A stretch of 64,000 nucleotides of DNA, from NCBI RefSeq assembly GCF_032583975.1, contig NZ_JAWHTF010000001.1. One strand, written 5' to 3'. Within the stretch, counting starts at the first letter, position 1. Each line of letters starts with the position of its first letter. Below the pieces are notes generated by a model. The model had not been told where the DNA came from. It worked only from the letters and a program-made list of their open reading frames with translations, and searched no databases. Source of the DNA: Gilvirhabdus luticola. GTDB lineage: Bacteria > Bacteroidota > Bacteroidia > Flavobacteriales > Flavobacteriaceae. Below are positions 27,114-36,737 of the stretch, piece by piece. A program made the translations under genes and the position numbers.

Positions 27114-27121
27114 CAAAAATA
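27114..27121 (-). promoter_or_regulatory. Probable -7 element of rpe
   Basis: TATTTTTG on the minus strand, 20 bp before the rpe ATG, matches the Bacteroidota consensus TAnnTTTG. No clear -33 TTG is seen. Confidence 0.45.
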
Positions 27122-27125
27122 AGCT

Positions 27126-27159
27126 AAAAAAATAAACCCTCGGTAATCAGCCGAGGGTT
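27126..27159 (-). terminator. rpoD terminator
   Basis: AACCCTCGG and CCGAGGGTT arms (27135-27143 and 27151-27159), a 7-nt loop, and a minus-strand T tract at 27126-27132. It ends the rpoD transcript before rpe. Confidence 0.8.
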
Positions 27160-27225
27160 CTTTCATCAATCAAAAAACGAACAGTTATGTGAACTGTTTG
27201 TTACTGTTATAGGATACAAATATAG

Positions 27226-28089
27226 TTATCCTAAATATGTTTTTAAAATTTTACTCCTAGAAGTATGTTTTAATCGTCTAATTGCTTTTTCTTTAATTTG
27301 GCGAACTCTCTCTCTTGTTAAGTCGAAAGTTTCTCCAATTTCTTCCAAAGTCATTGGATGTTGATTTCCTAAACCGAAATATAAGCGAATAACATCTGCT
27401 TCTCGAGGAGTCAAAGTTTCTAAAGCTCTTTCAATTTCTGTTCTTAAAGACTCGTGTAATAATTCTTTATCTGGATTTGGCGATTCACCACTGTTTAATA
27501 CATCATAAAGATTGGAATCTTCTCCTTCTACTAACGGAGCATCCATACTTACATGTCGTCCAGAGTTTTTCATAGACTCTTTAACATCGTTAATAGTCAT
27601 ATCTAACTCCTTTGCAATTTCTTCTGCACTAGGTGGACGCTCATGTGCTTGCTCTAAAAATGCGAAAGTCTTATTAATTTTATTAATAGAACCAATCTTG
27701 TTTAAAGGTAAACGTACAATACGAGATTGTTCTGCTAATGCTTGTAAAATGGATTGACGAATCCACCAAACAGCATAAGAAATAAACTTAAAACCACGCG
27801 TTTCATCAAAACGCTGTGCAGCTTTAATTAATCCTAAATTACCTTCATTTATTAAATCAGGTAAAGTTAAACCTTGGTTTTGGTATTGCTTTGCTACAGA
27901 CACCACAAAACGTAAATTAGCTTTGGTTAATTTTTCAAGAGCTATTTGGTCTCCCGCTTTAATACGTTGTGCTAATTCTACTTCTTCGTCTGCTGTAATT
28001 AAGTCAACTTTTCCAATTTCTTGAAGATATTTGTCTAACGAAGCCGTTTCTCTATTGGTTACCTGCTTCGTAATTTTGAGTTGTCTCAT
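27226..28089 (-). CDS. rpoD: Primary RNA polymerase sigma factor (RpoD/SigA), short Bacteroidota form
   Basis: This 287-aa sigma-70 protein has region 1.2 (SLDKYLQEIGKVDLIT), region 2 (NLRFVVSVAKQYQNQGL, DLINEGNLGLIKA and the FKFISYAVWWIRQSI core), region 3 and region 4 (LEEIGETFDLTRERVRQIKE). Region 1.1 and the large non-conserved insert of the E. coli protein are absent, as is standard in Bacteroidota, whose primary sigma factor reads TAnnTTTG promoters. Several such elements in this window fit this. It is monocistronic. Confidence 0.94.
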   Translation of the reverse strand: MRQLKITKQVTNRETASLDKYLQEIGKVDLITADEEVELAQRIKAGDQIALEKLTKANLRFVVSVAKQYQNQGLTLPDLINEGNLGLIKAAQRFDETRGFKFISYAVWWIRQSILQALAEQSRIVRLPLNKIGSINKINKTFAFLEQAHERPPSAEEIAKELDMTINDVKESMKNSGRHVSMDAPLVEGEDSNLYDVLNSGESPNPDKELLHESLRTEIERALETLTPREADVIRLYFGLGNQHPMTLEEIGETFDLTRERVRQIKEKAIRRLKHTSRSKILKTYLG

Positions 28090-28176
28090 CTAGTAGTCTC
28101 TATTAATTTTATTGAGGGTAAATTATACTTTACTTGTAGTTATACGTAATTAGTAAAGAAAATGTTACAAAATCAA

Positions 28177-28551
28177 TCAAATTTTAATTAATTTTTTATC
28201 ATTTAAATTAATGTTAGATAGCATTTCATTAGTGAATTTGTAATGCCCTCGTGTTGTAATTAGTTTAAATTGATGAGATTTTAAGTTGCTTAAAGTGTTT
28301 AAAAACAACCATTTTGATTTCAATAAATTTGGTTTAGAAGATTTTAAGCCAATATCAAAAATGTGCTTTCTACCTTCTTTTTCTGCAACAATATCGGGTG
28401 TTATCACAATATCACTGCCAACTTTAGAGTATGATTTTGGAGTTTCATATCCTTCTATATCTGCTTTAATATTTTTATAACCCTTTTGTTTAAGATAGGC
28501 TAGAGAATCGTTTAAAAAGTCTGAATATTTTTCTTTGTCTGAATAAATCAT
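28177..28551 (-). CDS. Hypothetical protein, possibly a restriction-endonuclease-like fold
   Basis: I do not recognise this 124-aa protein by family. The centre reads IVITPDIVAEKEGRKHIFDIGLK (across residues ~49-71), a spacing compatible with a PD-(D/E)XK core (PD, then D-x-x-LK), followed by SKWLFLNTLSNLK and a KLITTRGHYKFT strand. That resemblance is an inference and may be structural only. No signal peptide or membrane segment. It lies upstream of rpoD on the same strand but 87 bp apart. Confidence 0.6.
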   Translation of the reverse strand: MIYSDKEKYSDFLNDSLAYLKQKGYKNIKADIEGYETPKSYSKVGSDIVITPDIVAEKEGRKHIFDIGLKSSKPNLLKSKWLFLNTLSNLKSHQFKLITTRGHYKFTNEMLSNINLNDKKLIKI

Positions 28552-28759
28552 AGCTTATAAGATAAGAAAAAAAATGACAAAACCTAGTAATTAAGAAAGA
28601 TTAACGTTTTAAAATGTTATTAATAGGGAATTAGTTACGGCCGATACAGTCTGATTTTATTAATGATTTAGTTAAAATGATAAAAAAATAATTACTTTTA
28701 AAGATATTTATTATCATATTGCTGTTATTAAAACTTTAAAACTGTTTTAGAAACCAACC

Positions 28760-29905
28760 ATGAACCTTGTTGCAACAATAAACTTTTTATTAATAGCTGG
28801 AGTGATACAGGGTTTTTTATTTAACCTCGTTACACTTTTTTTTAGGAAAAAACTAACCAAGGCTATCTGGTTTTTAAATCTCACAGTACTGTTTTTATCA
28901 CTTAACAATTTGCAAGCATGGATTAGAGAAAATGGATACTCGTCTGATATTCTTTTTATAAAACAACTTGAGGTACCTTGGTATGTGTTAATGTTTCCAT
29001 TTTTCTATTTGTTTCTTGTACACTTTTTAAAGGTTGAAAATAAAGTCAAGGATTATTTGAAATTGACTTTAGCCGTTTTTTTTCTTGAGGTTATTTTTAG
29101 AATATTTTTAATAGGCTTTGTTTATTATTATATCCCTAATAATGATACTACAATTATTAGTAGGTATACTGCCTTTGAGGAAATCATTAACCTAATTTAT
29201 TGCTTATTTATTTTTGGTCAGGCACTTATATTAGTTTTTAGAAAGCAAAAGCTCTATAACTATATTCTTACTTATGATTATATTAATTGGATAAAGTTAT
29301 TTTTAAAATTATGCTGTATTGTTTTGTTTTGTTGGGTGTTGGCTGTTGTCTTTTTTAATATAACTGGTAATAGAGATGCCTATCTTTTATTAAGGTTTAC
29401 CGATTCACTAATTCTCTATTGGATAGGGTATCAAGGTTTTTACAGATACAATGTTGTAAATGATAGGATAATGCTACGTAAATCTATAACAACAAATAAG
29501 GCTTTACAAGTTGCAGATAGTCAGATAAAATCTAGACAAGATAAAGTTGATTTTATAAATGAAAAACATCAGAAAGAATTTGAAGAATTAAATTCATTCA
29601 TTATTTCTAATCAACTTTATACAGACCCGTATTTAAGTATGGAAAGCTTGGCCGAAAAGCAAAAGATAAGTGTCAGCCATCTATCAAAATTGATTAATTC
29701 ATTTAGCAACTATAACTTTTCAGATTATATAAATTCTTTGCGTATTGAACAGGCTAAAAAGCTTCTAGATGATGATAGTTTTGATCAATACACTATTGTA
29801 GCCATTGGCTTGGAGAGTGGATTCAACTCAAAATCCACATTTTACACAGCATTTAAAAAATTTACTTCTCAAACACCTTCACAATATAGAGATGTAATAC
29901 AATAA
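28760..29905 (+). CDS. Membrane-anchored AraC-family regulator (copy 1)
   Basis: The N-terminal ~230 residues of this 381-aa protein form six or seven membrane segments. Residues ~270-381 are an AraC-type double HTH, with SMESLAEKQKISVSHLSKL and the FNSKSTFYTAFKKFTSQTP signature block. Such proteins are thought to sense at or in the membrane and act on DNA from there. It is followed 50 bp later by a paralogue of the same length. It probably regulates nearby genes, perhaps the downstream lipid cluster (inference). Confidence 0.88.
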   Translation: MNLVATINFLLIAGVIQGFLFNLVTLFFRKKLTKAIWFLNLTVLFLSLNNLQAWIRENGYSSDILFIKQLEVPWYVLMFPFFYLFLVHFLKVENKVKDYLKLTLAVFFLEVIFRIFLIGFVYYYIPNNDTTIISRYTAFEEIINLIYCLFIFGQALILVFRKQKLYNYILTYDYINWIKLFLKLCCIVLFCWVLAVVFFNITGNRDAYLLLRFTDSLILYWIGYQGFYRYNVVNDRIMLRKSITTNKALQVADSQIKSRQDKVDFINEKHQKEFEELNSFIISNQLYTDPYLSMESLAEKQKISVSHLSKLINSFSNYNFSDYINSLRIEQAKKLLDDDSFDQYTIVAIGLESGFNSKSTFYTAFKKFTSQTPSQYRDVIQ

Positions 29906-29955
29906 TTTAATATATTCAAGATTACATTTTTAAAGCAATGAGTTATTTTTTGATT

Positions 29956-31083
29956 ATGAATCTCGATTCTGTTATTAAGTTTATTATTTTAATCGGGATC
30001 ATTCAAGGGTTTATATTTAATGCATTCGTTTTTTTGAAAAGGAAAAAATTCGACATTTCCATTAAATATCTCAATATAGTGGTGTTATGTCTATCTCTTA
30101 ATAACATTAGAGAATTTGTTTTCGATGGAAATCATTTAAGCGATACAATCATATATTTTTACTTATCATTTCCTTGGCATTTTTTAGTAGTGCCTATGTT
30201 TTATGCTTTTTTAATTTACTATTTAAAAGTAAACAATAAAATACCGAATTACTTAAAATTCACTTACTCTATATTCATAATTGAAACTTCAATCAGAATT
30301 TATTTAATTGGTGTTAGTACTGATTTAGAAGGCATATTTGCAGATTATATAATAATTGAAGAAATGCTAAATGCAGTATATGCCATTTTTATTTTTTACA
30401 GAATTATAAGGTTGATATTTTTTGATAAACATGCTTTGGAAACAATTTATAAGTATGATAATATCTCATGGATTAAAAACATTTTAAAATTTGGATTCTT
30501 TTTAATGGTGTTATGGATTTTTGCAGTTATTTATTATTCAATTACAAGAAATGCTGTAGTATATGATCCATTAAAAGTCTTATATTCTGTACTAATTTAT
30601 TGGTTAGGATACAAAAGCTTGATACATTCTAAAATCGTAAATGATAGAATTTATTTAAGAAGACATATTGAAAATTCTGAAGAACATATCAATAAAAATT
30701 TGATAAGCAACTTTGTAAAAGACAGAAAGAGTTCTATTGCAAAGCACAAAAATACATTTCAAAGTATTCAAGATTATATTATTGCAGAACATAGATATTT
30801 AGATCCAACATTTAGTTTGGAAAAGTTGTCTGAAGAACTCAATATAAGTATTAGCCAGCTTTCTAAAATCATTAACACTTTTGGCTCCTTCAATTTTTCA
30901 GATTATATTAATTCACTTCGAATTGAACAAGCAAAAAAGTTACTTGAAGATCGTAGTTTTGATCGATATACCATAATTGCAATAGGTCTTGAAAGCGGTT
31001 TTAATTCTAAATCTACATTTTATTCTGCTTTTAAAAAATTCACATCTCAAACTCCTTCAGCCTATAGAGAATTAAATGGTTGA
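29956..31083 (+). CDS. Membrane-anchored AraC-family regulator (copy 2)
   Basis: This 375-aa paralogue of the preceding gene has the same membrane-segment region and C-terminal HTH; the last ~60 residues are nearly identical (NFSDYINSLRIEQAKKLL, GLESGFNSKSTFY). I choose the ATG at 29956 over 29938 because the protein then begins MNLDSVIKFIILIGIIQG, matching MNLVATINFLLIAGVIQG of copy 1. The sensory halves have diverged much more than the DNA-binding halves, suggesting different signals but shared targets (inference). Confidence 0.87.
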   Translation: MNLDSVIKFIILIGIIQGFIFNAFVFLKRKKFDISIKYLNIVVLCLSLNNIREFVFDGNHLSDTIIYFYLSFPWHFLVVPMFYAFLIYYLKVNNKIPNYLKFTYSIFIIETSIRIYLIGVSTDLEGIFADYIIIEEMLNAVYAIFIFYRIIRLIFFDKHALETIYKYDNISWIKNILKFGFFLMVLWIFAVIYYSITRNAVVYDPLKVLYSVLIYWLGYKSLIHSKIVNDRIYLRRHIENSEEHINKNLISNFVKDRKSSIAKHKNTFQSIQDYIIAEHRYLDPTFSLEKLSEELNISISQLSKIINTFGSFNFSDYINSLRIEQAKKLLEDRSFDRYTIIAIGLESGFNSKSTFYSAFKKFTSQTPSAYRELNG

Positions 31084-31090
31084 CAATTTT

Positions 31091-31124
31091 TTAGGACGTC
31101 CGAAATCATATTCGGACATCCTAA
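31091..31124 (+). terminator. Hairpin after the AraC pair
   Basis: Arms 31091-31104 and 31111-31124 form a 14-bp stem with one mismatch and a 6-nt loop, 7 bp after the second AraC stop. The T tract is poor (TATTTCTG), but position suggests a terminator. Confidence 0.55.
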
Positions 31125-31232
31125 TATTTCTGCATTAAATAATCTTGGATATTCCTTTTGTTTCTTCAAAATACATTTGAACTATTGAGAGCTCACTATA
31201 GAGCTAATGTTTAAAGTTTAAAACCATTAATT

Positions 31233-31511
31233 ATGAAAACTTTACCAAATAGTTCAAAACCCATAATTGTAATGTTCTGGTCAATTCCTAGTTGCTCAAT
31301 GTTAAAAGTTTATAAAGAAAAGTGTATGAAGTTGAACCAAGCAATTAGCCAAAGTAAACCGATTAAAGTAGTAACCAATCAAGATGAGACTATTCAATTT
31401 AATTGTATTGGTGTTCAATCAGGTCAATTTTTTGGCATAGAAAATATTAAAGGAAAAATGTCAAAAATCAATTTAAACATTAATGCTATAAAAATGATAA
31501 CCATTTTGTGA
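31233..31511 (+). CDS. Small lipoprotein-like protein, related to the two at 36738-37536
   Basis: This 92-aa protein has an N-terminal hydrophobic stretch ending in a possible lipobox (FWSIPSC, Cys ~21), then LKVYKEK...LNQAISQSKPIKVVT and a GQFFGIENIKGK block. These align by eye with CTVYKS...LDQAAKTENKVKIKT and GKYYGVKKVNGA of the lipoproteins later in the cluster, so I regard them as one small family. The C-terminal hydrophobic segment of the other two is missing. First gene of the lipid-type cluster; function unknown. Confidence 0.6.
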   Translation: MKTLPNSSKPIIVMFWSIPSCSMLKVYKEKCMKLNQAISQSKPIKVVTNQDETIQFNCIGVQSGQFFGIENIKGKMSKINLNINAIKMITIL

Positions 31512-31557
31512 TAAGGAATAGAAATTTTAAAAAATAGAATTTATAATAACAAATATC

Positions 31558-32262
31558 ATGGCTTTAATTTATCTCATTTATTTTTTCAAAAACCGTAATA
31601 AATTTTCAGAAAAAATCGATCTTAAAAGATTCTACTCAAGTTTTTTAAGAAAGTTAAAATACCTCTTTGTATTCCTATTATTTTCTTTTTCTAACCCAGA
31701 AGAAAGCTCAAATACTTCAGAAACTATAGTATTTAATGTTTCAAGGCATAATGACAGCATTGGTTTTGTCGAGATCAAAAGAAAAAAGCTGGATAACGTT
31801 ACAAACTACATTATAGACTCTGAAGTGAATGTGAGGGTGATTTTCAATTTTAAGGCTAATGGACATGAAAGGTCTATTTATAAAGATGATGTTTTGGTCT
31901 ATTCTTCTATGTATAGAAAAATGAATGATAAACTAAAATTAGATCAATCTTTAACATTAGAAAATGGCAGATACATTTTCAAAAATAGAGGTAAAAAAGA
32001 GAAACTTCCTTTGAATACTATAAAGCACAATCTTGTTACACTTCTGTATAAAGAACCTAAAGGAATTCATGAGGTTTATTCTGATAGATTCAAATGTATG
32101 GTTGAGATTGTTTTTCTAGGAAGTGAGAAATATAAAATCTCACTACCAAATAATAGTACCAGTACTTATTATTATAAGAATAATGAATGTATTAAAGTAG
32201 AACTCAAAGGGTCCTTTTATAAGGTAGATCTGGTACGAAAATTCCAAAATGTAAAATCTTAA
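31558..32262 (+). CDS. DUF6134-like exported protein
   Basis: The N-terminal ~45 residues of this 234-aa protein contain basic residues and a hydrophobic segment (LKYLFVFLLFSFS), a possible signal anchor. The rest is beta-rich with the family pattern IVFNVSRHNDSIGFVEI, then VRVIFNFKANG, NLVTLLYKEPKG and STYYYKNNE. The family's function is unknown; it has an outer-envelope, lipocalin-like flavour but no proof. It lies 10 bp upstream of the hydroxylase gene and is probably co-transcribed with it. Confidence 0.65.
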   Translation: MALIYLIYFFKNRNKFSEKIDLKRFYSSFLRKLKYLFVFLLFSFSNPEESSNTSETIVFNVSRHNDSIGFVEIKRKKLDNVTNYIIDSEVNVRVIFNFKANGHERSIYKDDVLVYSSMYRKMNDKLKLDQSLTLENGRYIFKNRGKKEKLPLNTIKHNLVTLLYKEPKGIHEVYSDRFKCMVEIVFLGSEKYKISLPNNSTSTYYYKNNECIKVELKGSFYKVDLVRKFQNVKS

Positions 32263-32272
32263 ATGCATAATT

Positions 32273-33202
32273 ATGAAAACTTTAATTATTCAACCGTTGC
32301 TTTGGGCTTCACCTTTACTCATAGTTTTATTGGTTTCAGAACTTGTTTATAGTAGATTAAAAGGGCATAAAAGCATTTACCAATGGAAAGATTTGCTAGC
32401 AAGTAGCCTAATGGGAGTGGGAGCTATGATTATAAACCCTTTGGTAAAGTTATTGGTTTCTGGATTGCTATTCTTTTTTGTCTATGAAGTATGCAACCCA
32501 ATAGTTGATGGAGTAAGAATTAATATTCTAGGTTATACATCTTTCGGTTGGGCTTGGTATATATGGATTATCTGTCAGGTTCTCGACGATTTAAGTCATT
32601 ATTGGTTGCATCGGTTTAATCATACAGTAAGATTTATGTGGGCAGCTCATGTTGTTCACCATTCATCAGAGCATTATAACTATGGAACCGCTTTAAGATT
32701 AAGTTGGACAGCTATGATCTATAAACCTTTGTTTTATGTTTGGTTGCCTGTAATAGGATTTCATCCGGAAATGGTTTTGGTTTGTTTGGGTATTGAATCT
32801 GTTTGGCAATTTCTATTACATACGTCCTATTGTCCAAAATTAAAATTTTTAGAGTCTTTTTTAATCACACCAAAACAGCATGAAGTGCATCATGCTACTA
32901 ATGTTGAGTATTTAGATAAAAATCATGGTGCAATCTTAAATTTTTGGGATCGAATTTTTGGCACTTGGAAGGATTATGATGATAAAATAGATATAGCCTA
33001 TGGTGTGATACATTCTCCCAATTCTTATAACCCATTTGTCATAGCCACTCATGAGTATGCATCTATTTGGAAAGATATAAAAAGAGCCAAAAACTTAAAA
33101 GAGGCCTTTATGTACACTTTTGGGCCACCAGGCTGGCGTCCTAACGGACAATCTTTGACCGTAAGACAACTTCAAAGACAATTTAAACAGGTAATAAATT
33201 AA
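32273..33202 (+). CDS. Sterol desaturase / fatty acid hydroxylase family protein
   Basis: This 309-aa integral membrane di-iron oxygenase has the histidine clusters H109-xxx-H113 (HYWLH), H126-xx-HH (HVVHH) and H203-xx-HH (HEVHH), all needed to bind two irons. Hydrophobic segments lie at about 5-22, 43-72 and 92-105. Family members hydroxylate or desaturate sterols, carotenoids or fatty acyl chains; the substrate here cannot be read from sequence. It sits 11 bp before a fatty acid desaturase, which suggests both act on membrane lipids. Confidence 0.9.
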   Translation: MKTLIIQPLLWASPLLIVLLVSELVYSRLKGHKSIYQWKDLLASSLMGVGAMIINPLVKLLVSGLLFFFVYEVCNPIVDGVRINILGYTSFGWAWYIWIICQVLDDLSHYWLHRFNHTVRFMWAAHVVHHSSEHYNYGTALRLSWTAMIYKPLFYVWLPVIGFHPEMVLVCLGIESVWQFLLHTSYCPKLKFLESFLITPKQHEVHHATNVEYLDKNHGAILNFWDRIFGTWKDYDDKIDIAYGVIHSPNSYNPFVIATHEYASIWKDIKRAKNLKEAFMYTFGPPGWRPNGQSLTVRQLQRQFKQVIN

Positions 33203-33213
33203 AACATAAAACC

Positions 33214-34305
33214 ATGAATACTTCTATTTATTTTAAGAAAAATGTTGATGATAATTTACATTACAGGAAACTAAAATCTATGCTAAAAGATGTTATTACA
33301 GATCTTCCAGAACAACGAAAACAAGAGAAAATCTGCTTTGTTTTGGCTTTGCCAATTTTGTTCTTGATCATTTACCTTTTGGCTATTTATTTTAGAGATT
33401 TTGTCTTTTTGTACTATACACTTTATTCTTTTTTAGGGATAATATCGGTATTAATTTTTATCAATATTATTCATGATGCGGTACACAATAACATATTTAA
33501 AAGCAGAAGATATAATCATTTGATTATTCTCATTTTCGATTTAATAGGAGGAAATAGCTACATCTGGAAAAAGAGACATATGCTAATGCATCACAATTTT
33601 CAGAATATTTCAGGTTGGGATTCTGATATAGAACAAGCAGGCTTAATAAAAATATATCCGCATGTAAAGACAAGTGCAATTAACAAATTCCAGCATATTT
33701 TCATTTTTGCTTTTTATCCTTTGTTTTTATTTAACTGGATCTTATTTCGTGATTTTAAAGATTTCTTTTTGACAGATCGTTTAATAAAAAAAGTGGTTAA
33801 AATTCCCTTAATTGAGTATTTCAAACTGTTCTTTTTTAAGATAACATTCTTCTTTTATATTCTAGTAATTCCAATACTTTTGGGTGTAAAACCACTAACA
33901 GCCATTGGAGCACTATGCATTATGCTTACTGTAGGCAGTGTTTTTGCCTTACTTTCTTTACTCACACCACATGCAAATGAAACTAATCAATTTCCTATCC
34001 CAAGTGAAAACGGGGAAGTTGACACTAGCTGGCTTAATCACCAATTTATTACTACAAACGATATCTCTCTAAATAATTGGTTTACAAAACATTTTATGGG
34101 AAATTTTAATTTTCATTTGGCGCATCATTTGTTTCCAAAAATAAGTTCTGTTTATGCGCCAGAAGTCACTGAAGTCATAAAACAATATGCCTCTAAAAAT
34201 AATTTGAACTACAGGTCCTATGGATTGTTTGAAGCATTAAAATATCATTATAGACTCATTAAAGCAAATGCTTTAGACTTTAATGTTTTTGAGGAAGATA
34301 TGTAA
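33214..34305 (+). CDS. Fatty acid desaturase family protein
   Basis: This 363-aa membrane protein has the three histidine boxes H87-xxx-H91 (HDAVH), H122-xx-xHH (HMLMHH) and H301-xx-HH (HLAHH), with four or more membrane segments. It is expected to insert a double bond into an acyl chain or modify a lipid, using di-iron chemistry. It is distinct from the second desaturase at 52999-54099, which has the HQVEHH third box. Its position between a hydroxylase and an M19 dipeptidase-like gene points to a dedicated lipid-tailoring operon. Confidence 0.9.
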   Translation: MNTSIYFKKNVDDNLHYRKLKSMLKDVITDLPEQRKQEKICFVLALPILFLIIYLLAIYFRDFVFLYYTLYSFLGIISVLIFINIIHDAVHNNIFKSRRYNHLIILIFDLIGGNSYIWKKRHMLMHHNFQNISGWDSDIEQAGLIKIYPHVKTSAINKFQHIFIFAFYPLFLFNWILFRDFKDFFLTDRLIKKVVKIPLIEYFKLFFFKITFFFYILVIPILLGVKPLTAIGALCIMLTVGSVFALLSLLTPHANETNQFPIPSENGEVDTSWLNHQFITTNDISLNNWFTKHFMGNFNFHLAHHLFPKISSVYAPEVTEVIKQYASKNNLNYRSYGLFEALKYHYRLIKANALDFNVFEEDM

Positions 34306-34322
34306 AATTAATAATAATAGAT

Positions 34323-35750
34323 ATGAAACAATTCCAATTTGCAGATTTGCACTGTCATCCAACCTTAAAAGCCTTTGGGAAGTCTTTTTCAAAATCAAAA
34401 AAAAGTTCGAGTATATGGCATTATAATCCACCTAACTTTTTTACAAAACTAATTCAAAAGTTAACAGGTATTACCAAATTTTCACAAGCCGATTTTTGTA
34501 CTATGACCAAAGGGAACATAAAAATAGCATTTGTGTCTTTTTATCCTTTTGAAAAAGGATTTTTTAAGAACTCTAGCCTAAATAATAAAATTGTGGCTGT
34601 AATAGCAAGTTTTATTACTTCTATTGGTTATAAACGTGTAAGATATATTCAAAAGCACCAGAATTATTTTGAAGATTTAATTGAAGAGTATATTTTTTTA
34701 ATGAATAGTAAAAAAACCTTCAATTATAAGAATGAAAAATTTTGTTGGAAATTTTTTACTGCTTCAGAATCATTTACTTCAAGCCAAGAGAATGAGGTTT
34801 TAGTAGTTCCTACCATAGAAGGCGCTCATGTTTTTAATTCTGGATTAACCGAGTATGGTCGTCAATTAAATGAACGGGAAATTCTAAACAATATTCAAAA
34901 AGTAAAAAGTTTGAAGTATCCTCCTGTATTTATCACATTTGCTCATAATTTTAACAATGATTTTTGTGGTCATGCACCAAGTTTAGAACCTTTAAAAGGA
35001 CTTGTAAATCAAAGCAAAAATTTAGATATAGGATTTACAACTTTAGGTTATAAAGTCATTGACCAACTACTAAAAGGTAATAGTCAAAACCGTATTTTGA
35101 TAGACCTTAAACATATGAGTCTACAGTCTAGGTTGGAATATTACAGACTATTGGATACTAAATATAATAATGATATTCCCATTATTGTTAGTCATGGAGC
35201 AGTTACTGGAAGGAACTTAAATGGAAAATCGAATAGTTCATTAAATCCAGAATATTTTGCAAATGATACCATTAATTTTTATGATGAAGAGCTTATCTAT
35301 ATTGCAAGGTCTAAAGGTATGTTTGCCGTTCAATTGGATTCGAAAAGATTAGCACCACAAAACCTCATTAAGAAACCATTAGGTAATCGAAACAAAGATA
35401 AAGCTTTGGCAAATTCTGCATTAATTGTATGGAGACAAATTCAACACGTTGCAGAAATATTGGATGCAGCTGGTTTACCGGCGTGGGAAACTTGTTGTAT
35501 TGGCAGTGATTTTGATGGTACAATCAATCCGCTAAATGAAATATGGACTTCAGAAGACTTTAACAAAATGGCTAATAAATTACTAGAATTTGCTAGCGAC
35601 TATCTGAAGAATCCAAATACACTAACGCTTGTTGAAAATAAGACTATAAACCCAGAAGTTCTTGTTTCAAATTTTTGTATTCATAATACATGCAAGTTTT
35701 TGAATCAGCGTCAAGAAATTGATGTCCGAGATTATGTTTTCTTATCCTAA
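34323..35750 (+). CDS. Membrane dipeptidase (M19)-like amidohydrolase
   Basis: This 475-aa TIM-barrel metal-dependent hydrolase has the start ADLHCHPT (metal-binding H-x-H), the bridging Glu in PTIEGAHVF, His in VSHGAVTGRN and the Asp of GSDFDGT, as in renal-dipeptidase-type enzymes. Unlike typical exported M19 enzymes it lacks a signal peptide and has an N-terminal insertion (about 20-130) with hydrophobic and basic stretches. Substrate unknown: dipeptides, or an amide bond in an acylated lipid, are both possible. Confidence 0.82.
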   Translation: MKQFQFADLHCHPTLKAFGKSFSKSKKSSSIWHYNPPNFFTKLIQKLTGITKFSQADFCTMTKGNIKIAFVSFYPFEKGFFKNSSLNNKIVAVIASFITSIGYKRVRYIQKHQNYFEDLIEEYIFLMNSKKTFNYKNEKFCWKFFTASESFTSSQENEVLVVPTIEGAHVFNSGLTEYGRQLNEREILNNIQKVKSLKYPPVFITFAHNFNNDFCGHAPSLEPLKGLVNQSKNLDIGFTTLGYKVIDQLLKGNSQNRILIDLKHMSLQSRLEYYRLLDTKYNNDIPIIVSHGAVTGRNLNGKSNSSLNPEYFANDTINFYDEELIYIARSKGMFAVQLDSKRLAPQNLIKKPLGNRNKDKALANSALIVWRQIQHVAEILDAAGLPAWETCCIGSDFDGTINPLNEIWTSEDFNKMANKLLEFASDYLKNPNTLTLVENKTINPEVLVSNFCIHNTCKFLNQRQEIDVRDYVFLS

Positions 35751-35919
35751 AATTCAAAACTTGAATAATCTTGGATATTAGTTTTTAGATTTAAAATTAC
35801 ATTTAAATTAATGAGTTAAATAAATGTTATCATTAAAAACTGTCTCACATGATTTTGATCATTTCTTAAAATATTTTTTATCTCTAACTTAAAAAATGTG
35901 AAATATTAAAAACTTAATT

Positions 35920-36735
35920 ATGACAAAAAATACAGCACTAATCACAGGAGCAGGATCAGGGTTGGGTTTTGAGTTTTCAAAATTATTAGCCAAAGATTCT
36001 TACAATCTTTATTTGGTCGATATAGATTCTAAACTATTAAATAAAACAAAAAACCACCTTATAGAACGATATAATGTAGAAGTGAATTTAATTTGTAAAG
36101 ATTTGTCCTGTATTGATGCTTCTAAACAAGTTTTCCAACTTGTTAATAGTAAACCAATTGATGTTTTAATAAATAATGCAGGATTTGGACTCTTTGGGCC
36201 TTTTACAAATACAAATTGGCAACGAGAAAAAGATATGCTTAATCTTCATGTTATGACGACAACACTAATGACAAAGCTTTTTTTAAAAGGAATGGTTCAA
36301 CGTCATTCAGGCAAAATTTTAAATATATCTTCATTAGCTGCTTTCGAGCCAGGTCCATTAATGTCAATTTATTATGCTTCAAAAGCTTATATCCTTTCTT
36401 TTTCTGAAGCTATTGCAAACGAGCTTAAAGGGACAGGAGTTACTCTGACTACTTTGTGCCCAGGCCCTACTAAAACAAGATTTCAAGATGTAGTATCAAA
36501 TTCATCATCGAAGAATAAGATAAAAATAAATTTGGCATCGGCAGAAGAAGTGGCTAAAATTGGTTACAAGGCTATGCTAGAAGGCAAAGAAATTGTCATA
36601 CCAGGATTGTTCAATAAGGTTTTAGCATTTCTTCCAAGAATTATGCCCAGAAAGAAGGTGACATCAATTGTAAGATTAATTCAAGAAAGAAACAGAGCGA
36701 AACAACTCAATTATAATAATATAGAAAACGGATAA
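35920..36735 (+). CDS. Short-chain dehydrogenase/reductase (SDR)
   Basis: This 271-aa classical SDR has the cofactor motif TGAGSGLG (9-16), the NNAG motif, catalytic Ser in ISSLAA and YxxxK in YYASKAY. The long C-terminus with ...LPRIMPRKKV is typical of NADPH-dependent reductases of acyl or ketosphinganine-type substrates. It lies 169 bp after the M19 gene (35751-35919 shows no gene) and 2 bp before a small lipoprotein gene. Reduction of a lipid ketone would fit the cluster (inference). Confidence 0.88.
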   Translation: MTKNTALITGAGSGLGFEFSKLLAKDSYNLYLVDIDSKLLNKTKNHLIERYNVEVNLICKDLSCIDASKQVFQLVNSKPIDVLINNAGFGLFGPFTNTNWQREKDMLNLHVMTTTLMTKLFLKGMVQRHSGKILNISSLAAFEPGPLMSIYYASKAYILSFSEAIANELKGTGVTLTTLCPGPTKTRFQDVVSNSSSKNKIKINLASAEEVAKIGYKAMLEGKEIVIPGLFNKVLAFLPRIMPRKKVTSIVRLIQERNRAKQLNYNNIENG

Positions 36736-36737
36736 TC

